Made by a program: the position numbers and the translations under genes. Shown here one piece after another: positions 7,480 through 14,726 of a DNA stretch of 31,760 bases (the stretch's first letter is position 1; each line of letters opens with the position of its first letter). The DNA is taken from positions 1-31,760 of the forward strand of contig CBFHSE010000016.1 in NCBI GenBank assembly GCA_965658435.1. Direction: 5' to 3'. Source of the stretch: JADHLN01 sp965658435. Its GTDB lineage: Bacteria; Pseudomonadota; Alphaproteobacteria; Rickettsiales; JABIRX01. The notes below the pieces were generated by a model that saw nothing but the letters and a program-made list of their open reading frames with translations, did not search any database and had not been told where the DNA came from.

Positions 7480-9468
7480 ATGAGAGATGAATTAAGTGAA
7501 ATTTTAGGAGTTAAGAAAGATCTTCTTGATCAACACGATGATATTACAATAGCAAAATTATATTGTTTAAAATATGTTGCAGATCCAAATTCTTATTCAT
7601 TTGTTTTAAACAGAATAAATAAAAAAGATCTAACTGTAACTGTGGGCTCTCAAAAACTGAATATAAATGAATATCTAGATACACAAATATATAATGACAA
7701 TTATTTGGCAAAAGAAAATATAACTAGACGTTTTAATGATCCAAATCGTGAAGATTATTTAGATAATGCATCAAACACATCACTTGATTCTGCTCTTCAA
7801 ACTATTAGAAATACACAACAACATATTGCTGAAAAAATTCAAACAACATTAATATATATCAATGATTTAAAAAAAAATAAAATTCTTGATGAGATTTTAA
7901 AATATAACCATTTGGATTATTCAGGTAATCTAGGTGATATTGATGGAAAGATTATAAGAATGAAAGAGGCTAATAATGTTAGCGTTGAGAAAGAATACTA
8001 TAACGCTTTATTAGTTTTGGGTCTAGATTTGTCTGAATGGTTAAAAGAAAAATTTACTATGGTACGATCGAGAACTCAAAGCCCTACTAAAGTTGGAGCA
8101 GATCCTACTATATTAGCTGCTCCTAGACAGGGCTCTATGTTAGGAAGCGGAAGTGTTGCTGGAGCTGGTGGTGCTGCTGAAGAAGCGCAAATAAAATCTG
8201 ATTCTATTGAGGCAATTAAACGAATAGCAGCTTGTATTGGAGTTCAAATTGAAGGCAATGAAGGAGGATTGCTTGAGAAATTTGTGGGCAAAATCTTAGA
8301 AGGAGAAAGATATGTAATTAAGGATGGTAGTCAAGAAGATTATGATGAAGCTTTAGGTGTTTTACTTAATGATGAAAATTATCAATGGGTTGTAGATTTG
8401 TTAGGTCAATATGTTCACTCCGAAGCTGCTGCTGCTTTTGAAGCTACAGGTCCTGTAACTAGTAGTAGAGCACCTGTATTTGGGGAGAAACCAGCATCAC
8501 CTTCGCCAGAGCCTAAAAGTCCTTCTACAGATGAAATAAAAGGGAAAATAGAAGCTTATAAAAATGCATTATCGGAAGAAAGTGGTATGGGGGGTGAAAA
8601 TTTTAGGGGTGAATTAAGTCGATTCTTAAATGAAGCTAAGATTAATATAGATCAAGATCCACAACTATTTGAAAGACTAAATTTGTTTTTTCAATCTGTT
8701 GATAAGATTGGAGGAGTTGTAGTTCTAGTTTCTGCTACTCAGTCAAAAAACATTAATAGTGAACATGTACTAGAAAAAGGTGTTGAGAAAGTAAATTTAA
8801 GCGTTGATTGTATAGAATCCAGATTAATGCGTACAGTTGAAGCTGATACAAAATCATTTAATTATGTAATTGGCGCTAGAAATATAAATTTGCAGACACA
8901 AGTTGAAGGGAATTTTGTTTTAGTAGATTTTGATAACAAACCAGATAATGAGAGCTATGCACCTTACGCTGTTCCAGATGATGATAATTTTTTAAGAGAT
9001 GATACGCAAAAAAACTTATATAAGTTAAATTTGTTAGATGGTATTAGTAAAATGGCAAACGCTATAACAGGAGGTGCAACAGATATCAGAGTTACTTGTG
9101 TTGAAGGAAAAGGTAGGTCTGTTACCTTGGCTTTGCTATTTGCTAAGATATGTAATGGAGATTTTAGTCTTAATGAAACAAGGGATAAGGATTTGATTGA
9201 GAAATTGGCTAGAGATAGAAATTCAGATTATAATTATGTTACAACTGGATCGGATAAATGTAATGATTATCAAAATTCTGCTAAATTTCAAATGCTTACA
9301 GAAGTTTTAGGAGAATTTCAGGAAAGGTTAAAAACAAGAGATGCTGATTCTATGTTTTTTGAAAAAGTTAAACAAGCTGCTGATTCCATCAGAAGAGCTA
9401 TAGTAATTGAGCGTAAGATTGAAAATAAATATAGAAATCAACTTAGTCCTGTGGGAATAGGGGTTTAA
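7480..9468 (+). CDS. Modular protein with a C-terminal tyrosine/dual-specificity phosphatase-like loop
   Basis: 662 residues; no named family recognised. An N-terminal helical region (1-195) is joined by a Gly/Ala/Ser-rich linker (about 217-235) to a small acidic domain (236-315). A Ser/Pro-rich linker (326-350) then leads to a C-terminal domain (about 356-650). The C-terminal domain contains TCVEGKGRS, which fits the C-x5-R-(S/T) phosphate-binding loop of Cys-dependent phosphatases, with Cys540 and Arg546. A hydrophobic strand ending in VPDDD (498-502), about 40 residues upstream, could supply the general-acid Asp. The usual HC is TC here. Low-complexity linkers between domains are common in secreted bacterial effectors; that role is inferred. 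It has a strong promoter and a GAGG ribosome site. Coding is certain; phosphatase function is a motif-based proposal. Confidence 0.6.
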   Translation: MRDELSEILGVKKDLLDQHDDITIAKLYCLKYVADPNSYSFVLNRINKKDLTVTVGSQKLNINEYLDTQIYNDNYLAKENITRRFNDPNREDYLDNASNTSLDSALQTIRNTQQHIAEKIQTTLIYINDLKKNKILDEILKYNHLDYSGNLGDIDGKIIRMKEANNVSVEKEYYNALLVLGLDLSEWLKEKFTMVRSRTQSPTKVGADPTILAAPRQGSMLGSGSVAGAGGAAEEAQIKSDSIEAIKRIAACIGVQIEGNEGGLLEKFVGKILEGERYVIKDGSQEDYDEALGVLLNDENYQWVVDLLGQYVHSEAAAAFEATGPVTSSRAPVFGEKPASPSPEPKSPSTDEIKGKIEAYKNALSEESGMGGENFRGELSRFLNEAKINIDQDPQLFERLNLFFQSVDKIGGVVVLVSATQSKNINSEHVLEKGVEKVNLSVDCIESRLMRTVEADTKSFNYVIGARNINLQTQVEGNFVLVDFDNKPDNESYAPYAVPDDDNFLRDDTQKNLYKLNLLDGISKMANAITGGATDIRVTCVEGKGRSVTLALLFAKICNGDFSLNETRDKDLIEKLARDRNSDYNYVTTGSDKCNDYQNSAKFQMLTEVLGEFQERLKTRDADSMFFEKVKQAADSIRRAIVIERKIENKYRNQLSPVGIGV

Positions 9469-9477
9469 CTATAAAAA

Positions 9478-9912
9478 TTATTTATTTATTTTTGTAAAAA
9501 TTAATCCTGCTAAATAACCATTTAAAATTATTTTAAGTGCTAGCAAAATAATTGTTCCTAATTGTAATTTTAAAGAAAATAAAATTTGAATTTGGCTTAA
9601 AATTACTAAGCAGCTAATTATAATCCCAATTAGGATGAAATTAACATATTTAGTTTCTTGTCTAATTAAGGCAAATATATATATATAAATAAATGCGCTA
9701 AGCATTATTGTAAAAGAGTTGATTCCAGTAATAAAATCAATTTGGTTATTAATTAAGTTTAAAAGAGGAAATTCTTTTAAACTTGCTGTTATAAAATTTG
9801 ACCAGAAAAACTCTATTAGAATAAAAATAGGAAATAAAATAATAAAATTATAAAAAAAACGCTTTTTCTTTAATAATTTTTTTCTGTTTTTTTTATATTT
9901 AGCCTTTGCCAT
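9478..9912 (-). CDS. Small integral membrane protein, unknown function
   Basis: 144 residues from the ATG at 9912 (MAKAKYKKNRKK...). An in-frame ATG 48 nt further upstream would add 16 residues but would overlap the preceding gene by 62 nt. The shorter form overlaps it by only 14 nt, which suits translational coupling. A very basic N-terminal stretch is followed by about four hydrophobic segments, so the N-terminus is probably cytoplasmic. No family is recognised. It is the second gene of a two-gene minus-strand unit and ends 9 nt from the convergent 662-aa gene. Confidence 0.65.
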   Translation of the reverse strand: MAKAKYKKNRKKLLKKKRFFYNFIILFPIFILIEFFWSNFITASLKEFPLLNLINNQIDFITGINSFTIMLSAFIYIYIFALIRQETKYVNFILIGIIISCLVILSQIQILFSLKLQLGTIILLALKIILNGYLAGLIFTKINK

Positions 9913-10387
9913 TATTTTTTTGCATGAAATAAATGATAAGAGAAATAAATATAGTTTCAATTATTGCAAAAAAGAACCAAGATAATGTTAAAGTTAGGGT
10001 TATTGGCATAAAGCTATAGCTGGCAGATTGAATGGTTCCCATAAATAAACCAGCCATTAAACCAAATTTAAGGCTTAAAATTAATGATTTTTCTGTGATA
10101 GTTTTTAAGTAAATATAAGTTAAGATTGCAGCAAAAGCGAATTGGTTCATAAATGCATAATAAATATAAGATTGCATTTCAAATGAATTGCGCCAAAGAT
10201 TGCTGGTTTTTTGATATTCAGAACTTAATATTATGCCATGAGTGATATATTCATAAATAAAAATAAAAATAAATGCGGCGCAGCTAGAGAAAATAAAATT
10301 TTTAAAATTTAAAAGGTTGCTATGTTTTGCAGAGGGTTTTGCAACAGTTTTTTTGGCTGTTTTTTTAGTATTTTTTTTGCTGCTCAT
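9899..10387 (-). CDS. Small integral membrane protein with a lysine-rich N-terminus, unknown function
   Basis: 162 residues. The first ~25 are Lys/Ala/Thr-rich and soluble. Four hydrophobic segments follow (about 29-47, 75-95, 103-122 and 130-152). The first ends in YEYITHGIIL and is followed by a short loop with LWR, reminiscent of small uncharacterised alphaproteobacterial membrane proteins; I cannot name the family. It overlaps the next gene by 14 nt, so the two products may work together in the inner membrane. The ribosome site is weak (AAAGAAAA). Confidence 0.65.
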   Translation of the reverse strand: MSSKKNTKKTAKKTVAKPSAKHSNLLNFKNFIFSSCAAFIFIFIYEYITHGIILSSEYQKTSNLWRNSFEMQSYIYYAFMNQFAFAAILTYIYLKTITEKSLILSLKFGLMAGLFMGTIQSASYSFMPITLTLTLSWFFFAIIETIFISLIIYFMQKNNGKG

Positions 10388-11004
10388 TAAATTTTCTTTT
10401 TTTTTAACTTAAAAAAACTTATTTTTTTTGCAAGGAAAATTTATTTGTGATTTATCCTATTTTTTGCTTGTTATTATCTTGGTTTTATACTCCGTTATCT
10501 TCTTCTTTTTCATAAAATAAACCTTATACTCCCTTTAATTAGCTTGTTTATCAAATTTGGCTTTTAGTTTTGCTTTTTTATTATTTCTTATTCTTATATT
10601 ATATTTTTTTAGCTGATTTTCTTTTGAGGTTAGTTCCTGTCACTTCTTGATATCCTTTTTGTCTTTTTTTTCCTTATTCTGTTTGTTCTTGTGATTTTCG
10701 TGCTGCCTGTATAGCCGTATTTGTGGAGGTGATGCTTTTTTTCATTGCTTCTGTTATCTGTAAAAGTGACTTCCTAATTATTGGGGATCACTGTTGAGGT
10801 TCTGGAGTTTGTGTATCTGAGGTTACTGAATCTGTGAACTTTACTTTTTTTTAGGTTTTGTATCATCTTTCATTATCTTCCTTTTTTATATTATCATATA
10901 ACCTTATCGTGATATATTTTTACTGTTGATAAAATATATTTTGTTTTTTAGCTTTGATTTAAAGCATATTTAAAATAATTATTTCTAATAATCTTACGCT
11001 TAGT
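10388..11004. other. 617-nt stretch without an intact gene
   Basis: Most of it is T-rich on the plus strand. It holds a decayed minus-strand gene (10599-10873) and two copies of TTATACTCC (10485-10493 and 10524-10532). No tRNA-like fold, convincing terminator or intact ORF was seen. Confidence 0.5.
10599..10873 (-). pseudogene. Decayed small gene (three lesions)
   Basis: On the minus strand a ribosome site AAGGAAG precedes an ATG at 10871-10873 that reads MKDDTKPKKK and then stops. Removing two bases or adding one in the run of eight A's joins it to VKFTDSVTSDTQTPEPQQ. An in-frame TGA follows, then SPIIRKSLLQITEAMKKSIT and STNTAIQAARKSQEQTE, a TAA, and a lysine-rich tail to a final TAA at 10599-10601. 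The pieces have protein-like composition with a heptad-like helix, so I read this as a broken gene of about 90 codons. No family is recognised. Confidence 0.45.
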
Positions 11005-12264
11005 TTATATTTGTCTTATTATTGGGTGTTGTGCTCTTCTTCTATGAGTATGACCAGTATCCCTTCCAGTTCCTCTTCTAGCAACTCCTGGTAGAGCTCC
11101 TCTTCCAGGTTGTCTTCTAGTGTTTTTTACTTCATCCTCTAATGTATTCCTGAAACCTGGAAGGCCTTGAGGTTTTCCTGGACCTCTTCTGCATTGTGCA
11201 GCAGGTGAATTTGAAGCTTTTAAAGGTTCGCTTTTTTTCCCTTTTTCTGGTGTAAATATATTTGTTATACCTTTATATAGGCCTTGAAGTCCCTGTTTAA
11301 TGAAGTTCATAGGATTATTTGCTTGATTTGTTTCTTCCTTTCTTTGCTTTTTAAATCTCTGTTGAGCTGTGGTTGTTGGATCATTTACATGATTTTGCTC
11401 AATTTCAGATAGGCTTGGAACATTAAAAGAAGGTGGTGTTTCATGTTTTGGTGGATTGTCTTTTTGTTTTTCAGTAGGTAGAATGAAATATGAAAATAAA
11501 TCAATTATTTGCTGCAAGGGTCTTGCCGCTTCTTCTTGTTTAGCTTTTTCTTCTTCTGCTTTTTTTGCCTGCTCTGTTGCTTCTTTTCTAGCTTTTTCTG
11601 CTGCTGCTTTTCTTGCCTGCTCTTCTTCTTCTGCTTTTTTTGCCTGCTCTGTTGTTTCTTTTCTAGCTTTTTCTGCTGCTGCTTTTCTTGCCTGCTCTTC
11701 TTCTGCCGCTGCTTTTCTTGCTTCTTCTTCTGCTTGTTTTTTAGCTTTGGCTACTTTATTAGCACTAGGAAATTGTTTTTGAATTAATCTAGCTAGATTA
11801 CGTGCTGTTTTTGCTGCTTCTATAGCTTTTAAAGTTGCATTTTTATTTTCAGCCTCTCTTTTTCTTTCAGTCTCTCTTTCCCTTGTAACAGCTTCATTTT
11901 GACTAATTAGCTCTTGATTTTGTAGGATTGTTGCAATTTCATTAAGGAAAATTTTTTTGTCTACATTATATTTGTTATCATTAAAGTCATGATTATAATA
12001 TGAATTGAATAATGATTCAATCGCTGCATTTTTTGTTTTACTATCTGCATTATGATTTATAATTGCAGTATATAAACATAATACAATATTTACTGGTGCA
12101 GCATCTTGACCTAGTTCTTTGTGTAGGTTTTTTCTTAGATCATTACTTTCTTTTCCTTGCTTAAGAAGAAATGTGGTTAATTGTAGAATATCTTTTTTTG
12201 TGAGCTTATCTTTACCTTCTACTATATCTTGAAGGCATTTTGGTTGTTGAGTTGGTATCGTCAT
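11005..12264 (-). CDS. Coiled-coil protein with a tandem Ala/Glu/Lys repeat and Arg/Gly/Pro-rich tail
   Basis: 419 residues. A helical N-terminal domain (1-125) is followed by a long charged coiled coil (about 125-255). Within the coil a 25-residue unit rich in E, Q, A, R and K (QARKAAAEKARKE core, 75 nt period) occurs twice in tandem. After a Pro-containing linker comes a strongly basic tail (about 355-419) with two related copies of an RR-x-PG-x(3-5)-LPG motif and several Arg pairs. There is no signal peptide or membrane segment. The basic tail could bind nucleic acid or an acidic surface. Third codon positions remain A/T-rich through the tail, supporting this frame. A good promoter lies upstream. 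The gene is not recognised; a secreted or surface role is only a guess from context. Confidence 0.7.
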   Translation of the reverse strand: MTIPTQQPKCLQDIVEGKDKLTKKDILQLTTFLLKQGKESNDLRKNLHKELGQDAAPVNIVLCLYTAIINHNADSKTKNAAIESLFNSYYNHDFNDNKYNVDKKIFLNEIATILQNQELISQNEAVTRERETERKREAENKNATLKAIEAAKTARNLARLIQKQFPSANKVAKAKKQAEEEARKAAAEEEQARKAAAEKARKETTEQAKKAEEEEQARKAAAEKARKEATEQAKKAEEEKAKQEEAARPLQQIIDLFSYFILPTEKQKDNPPKHETPPSFNVPSLSEIEQNHVNDPTTTAQQRFKKQRKEETNQANNPMNFIKQGLQGLYKGITNIFTPEKGKKSEPLKASNSPAAQCRRGPGKPQGLPGFRNTLEDEVKNTRRQPGRGALPGVARRGTGRDTGHTHRRRAQHPIIRQI

Positions 12265-12295
12265 CTTTATCTCTTTTTGTGTTATCTCAAGAATT

Positions 12296-12324
12296 ATTTT
12301 AGCATAATTTTAGATTATAGTCAA
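12296..12324 (-). promoter_or_regulatory. Promoter of the coiled-coil gene
   Basis: On the minus strand, TTGACT (12319-12324), a 17-nt spacer and TAAAAT (12296-12301) preceded by TGC, an extended -10. The predicted start is near 12289, giving a leader of about 25 nt before the ATG at 12264. Confidence 0.6.
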
Positions 12325-12397
12325 ATATTATAGTTTGCTAAGTTATTGATTATTCTAAAGGTTTTATTTTGATATGATAAATATTTTTATTTACCTA

Positions 12398-13030
12398 TTA
12401 GCTTCCTGTTTTTGGCTCTTGATGTTTTTTATTAGGCTCTAATTTAGCTAATGTTTTGCTGATTTGTTCTTCAATATTATTAATTTCTTCACTGAAAAAT
12501 TCATTTTCTTTTAGCTCATCATTAGCACTAAAATTAATTTTATGTTCTCTATTGCTTAATTCTTGTAAATTATCTTTTATTTCTTGGCTTGATAAAAATG
12601 AATCCTTATATCTTTGAAAATTATTACTAATTGGCTCTGCAATTGTTAATAAATCATTATTTAATATTTTAATGATTTGGGTTTGCTGTTTGATTATATT
12701 GTTTAACTGAATAGTTAAGCCTTTATAGTAAATTGCTAAATTTTTAGCCTGTTCCTCAGATTTGATTATTGGGGTAGTTTCTGATTTTGGTAATATTTCG
12801 CTAAATGAAATATCATATAAATTTAATAATTTATTAAGAAAAAAAACATGGATCCTTACTTTGCCATTTTCAAATTGTTCAAGTTCTTGCTTGGTTATTC
12901 CTAAATTTTTTGCAATATCAGATAAACGTAAATTTAATAATTTCCTTATATTTTTTAGATTAAAGCCAATTTCTGTATAAAAATCTTTCAATGCTTGTTT
13001 ACGATTCTCTCTTTTATTTGGGCTGTTCAT
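12398..13030 (-). CDS. XRE-family helix-turn-helix transcriptional regulator
   Basis: 210 residues. Residues 23-80 form a Cro/CI-type HTH: LKNIRKLLNLRLSDIAKNLG, then ITKQELEQFENGKVRI, and the closing helices through SFSEILPK. The remaining ~130 residues are helical and polar (coiled-coil-like), perhaps for dimerisation. Similar HTH proteins with C-terminal helices occur in several Rickettsiales-type genomes. The gene lies just upstream of the coiled-coil gene in the same direction but has a separate upstream region. A 36-nt palindrome at 13074-13109, some 44 nt before the start, is a candidate operator for autoregulation. Confidence 0.85.
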   Translation of the reverse strand: MNSPNKRENRKQALKDFYTEIGFNLKNIRKLLNLRLSDIAKNLGITKQELEQFENGKVRIHVFFLNKLLNLYDISFSEILPKSETTPIIKSEEQAKNLAIYYKGLTIQLNNIIKQQTQIIKILNNDLLTIAEPISNNFQRYKDSFLSSQEIKDNLQELSNREHKINFSANDELKENEFFSEEINNIEEQISKTLAKLEPNKKHQEPKTGS

Positions 13031-13073
13031 TTATAATTATACAATAATAAAATTACTTACAAAACTTTTAGCG

Positions 13074-13109
13074 TTACAATAATATTATTGACTAATATTA
13101 ATATTGTAA
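13074..13109. promoter_or_regulatory. Imperfect 36-nt palindrome, possible XRE operator
   Basis: The left arm TTACAATAATATTA pairs with the reverse complement of the right arm (TAATATTAATATTGTAA), with one 3-nt bulge and a short TTGAC centre. It lies about 44 nt upstream of the XRE start codon, where an autoregulatory operator would be expected. AT-rich DNA produces such palindromes by chance fairly often, so support is modest. Confidence 0.35.
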
Positions 13110-13187
13110 TTACAACTATTTCTAGTTTTAAGCTATGGGTAGCAGGTTTTTTCTAGCAAGAGCTAAAAAAAGCCCATGAATAAATCC

Positions 13188-13211
13188 ATAGGCTATTACA
13201 TTGTGTGTAAA
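13188..13211 (+). repeat. 24-nt direct repeat, copy 1
   Basis: ATAGGCTATTACATTGTGTG followed by TAAA. It matches 13672-13695 at 23 of 24 positions, 484 nt apart. It is not part of any gene. Confidence 0.6.
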
Positions 13212-13671
13212 ATTTTTTTATCTTAGCTAAAGAAAAATATCAAGGTTTTTCTTTTATGATTTTGGAAAGTTTTAAGATTTTATACTAAAATGTAAATAAT
13301 TAATTTATTATGTTATGTGTAAAATGCTAGAATCAATAATTTTATTACGTTTATTTTTCTTTTTTATAAATTGTTTAGTTTGTTCTTTTTTAATATTAAT
13401 TGAAAATATTATTTTGTTTATTATTGGATAATTTTATGTCAGTAATATTCTCGCTATATTGCATACTATAGGTAGAAATATAATAAAAAAAACAATTTTT
13501 TCTTTAATAGCTAGAGCAATCTATCATTATTAAAAAATAATTTATAGCATCAATCATTAATATTATTAACTTATAACTAGAAAAAACTTTACATAATAAT
13601 TATTATTAGTTATTAATTGAATTATCTATTAAGTATTTAATAACTATATTATAGTGAATTCTTGTTAATAA

Positions 13672-13695
13672 ATAGGCTATTATATTGTGTGTAAA
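13672..13695 (+). repeat. 24-nt direct repeat, copy 2
   Basis: ATAGGCTATTATATTGTGTG followed by TAAA, differing from copy 1 (13188-13211) at one position. Confidence 0.6.
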
Positions 13696-13725
13696 TAATC
13701 GGTCTGTTCATAGAAGCTTAATAGC

Positions 13726-13754
13726 GGGTTATTGAGTTTTATGCTCAATAACCC
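13726..13754. terminator. Perfect 11-bp stem-loop downstream of exbD
   Basis: GGGTTATTGAG and CTCAATAACCC flank a 7-nt loop (TTTTATG). It sits 27 nt after the exbD stop, where the tonB-exbB-exbD transcript would end. Neither strand has a following run of T's, so it is not a textbook intrinsic terminator. It may instead protect the 3' end or belong to the surrounding palindromic element. Confidence 0.4.
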
Positions 13755-13781
13755 TGATATCCTGATTCACTATCAAAATAA

Positions 13782-14201
13782 TTATCTCATTATTATATTA
13801 ATATTGTGGATATTTTCTTTTTTGAGATAGGTCATTAGTTTTAATAATTTTTCGACATTAGCTTTTTTATCGCTGTAAATTATAATTTTGTTGTTTTGAT
13901 TTTTATCGATTATTTTTTTTAAGTGTTTTTTTAATATATTGATACCATTTAATTTTTTATTAGCGATAGCCCATTCATTATTTGAAGCAAAAATTGTTAT
14001 TTTGATTGTGTTGGAATTTTTGCTGATAACACTAACATTTTCTTCGTCTTTTGGGGTTTCAATGTTAAAAATTTTTTCGGATTGGTTTATAGTTAAAATA
14101 AGAAAAACCATTAACATGAACATTACATCTATTAATGGTGTAAGATCTGGTATTAAATCTGCTAGAATATTTTCCCTATTTTGATTGTTGAATTTAATCA
14201 T
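13782..14201 (-). CDS. exbD: Biopolymer transport protein ExbD
   Basis: 139 residues, normal for the family. A short cytoplasmic N-terminus leads into one membrane helix that starts LTPLIDVMFMLMVFLI. The Asp in PLIDVMF is the conserved proton-path residue. The periplasmic domain follows, ending in alternating strands and helices (NKIIIYSDKKANVEKLLKLM). ExbD works with ExbB as the proton-driven motor that energises TonB. Its ATG overlaps the end of exbB by 8 nt. It is the last gene of the tonB-exbB-exbD unit. Confidence 0.93.
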   Translation of the reverse strand: MIKFNNQNRENILADLIPDLTPLIDVMFMLMVFLILTINQSEKIFNIETPKDEENVSVISKNSNTIKITIFASNNEWAIANKKLNGINILKKHLKKIIDKNQNNKIIIYSDKKANVEKLLKLMTYLKKENIHNINIIMR

Positions 14202-14724
14202 TTAGATTCACTTTTTCAAATTCTAAGGAAATTTTATTTAATTTAATTTGGTAATTATGAAATATTTTTTCATTATTACGCATAAAAATATAAGCAAAAA
14301 TTAGGCAGGGAAGGGCAATTGCAAGGCCAATTGCTGTGCTTGTCATGGCTAACCATAATCCATCTGCAATTAAAGCTGGATTAACTGGCCCCTGATGATT
14401 AGCAATGTTTTTAAATGATTTAATAATACCAATTACTGTGCCAAAAAGACCGAGCATTGGGCTAATTGTTGCAATTATTCTTAATGATTTTATACCAAGT
14501 TCATATTTCTCTTTTAAGGTTAGTAATTTAAGTGAAATTATTTCATCTCTTAAATTTTTATTTTTATCTTTATTATGAGATAGTGAGTTTTTTAGTTTAT
14601 CGAAATCATTTGAATTTTTATTTTTAATATAAAAATAAAATCTCTCGATAATTATGGTTGTGGCAATTATTGAAAAAATTAACAAAATTATTCCAATTAC
14701 ACCTAAATGTTCAAAATATTGCAT
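14194..14724 (-). CDS. exbB: Biopolymer transport protein ExbB (MotA/TolQ/ExbB family)
   Basis: 176 residues, shorter than E. coli ExbB (244) but typical of compact homologues. Three membrane helices are visible: about 7-27, and two long ones starting around ISPMLGLFGTVIGIIKSF and LWLAMTSTAIGLAIALPC. The GLFGTVIG and TSTAIGLA-type motifs define the family. It forms the pentameric stator around ExbD in the inner membrane. The AAGG ribosome site overlaps the last codons of tonB, two nucleotides upstream, so the genes are coupled. Confidence 0.93.
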   Translation of the reverse strand: MQYFEHLGVIGIILLIFSIIATTIIIERFYFYIKNKNSNDFDKLKNSLSHNKDKNKNLRDEIISLKLLTLKEKYELGIKSLRIIATISPMLGLFGTVIGIIKSFKNIANHQGPVNPALIADGLWLAMTSTAIGLAIALPCLIFAYIFMRNNEKIFHNYQIKLNKISLEFEKVNLND

Positions 14725-14726
14725 AT

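Larger units (their letters stand above)
13651..13773. repeat. 123-nt element bounded by 9-bp inverted repeats, with internal stem-loop
   Basis: ATAGTGAAT (13651-13659) and its exact reverse complement ATTCACTAT (13765-13773) bound a segment. The segment contains copy 2 of the 24-nt repeat and the 11-bp stem-loop at 13726-13754. The size and nested palindromes resemble small non-autonomous palindromic elements such as those described in Rickettsia. I see no target-site duplication, so mobility is only suggested. Confidence 0.35.
13031..13781. other. 751-nt gene-free, repeat-containing interval
   Basis: It holds a palindrome near the XRE gene (13074-13109), a 24-nt direct repeat (13188-13211 and 13672-13695), short inverted repeats bounding 13651-13773 and a perfect 11-bp stem-loop (13726-13754). 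A 38-codon hydrophobic ORF at 13315-13431 (plus) lacks a ribosome site and is probably chance. No tRNA or intact gene was seen. Composition is extremely AT-rich. Confidence 0.5.

Noticed and set aside
10599..10873. UGA read as Trp, which would remove one lesion in the decayed gene
   Set aside because: The hydrolase gene ends in TGA, conserved genes use only TGG at Trp positions, and the other lesions would remain.
11005..11200. Idea that the Arg-rich tail is a frameshifted acidic coiled coil (an alternative frame reads many Glu/Leu)
   Set aside because: The alternative frame has internal stops and GC-rich third positions unlike the genome; the basic frame is open and has normal codon use.
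11456..11787. Plus-strand ORFs rich in Ser, Phe, Cys and Leu opposite the coiled-coil gene
   Set aside because: They are antisense readings of the GCT/GAA-type repeat codons; no ribosome site, no family, and the minus-strand frame has the expected A/T-rich third positions.
13315..13431. 38-codon hydrophobic ORF in the gene-free region
   Set aside because: No ribosome site, only AT-rich codons, no similarity; expected by chance in such DNA.
13726..13754. Standard rho-independent terminator
   Set aside because: The stem is perfect but no U-tract follows on either strand, so only a weak terminator call was kept.
10388..13781. tRNA or other structured RNA genes in the gene-free intervals
   Set aside because: No T-loop or anticodon-arm patterns and no GC-rich clover-leaf-sized segment were seen on either strand.
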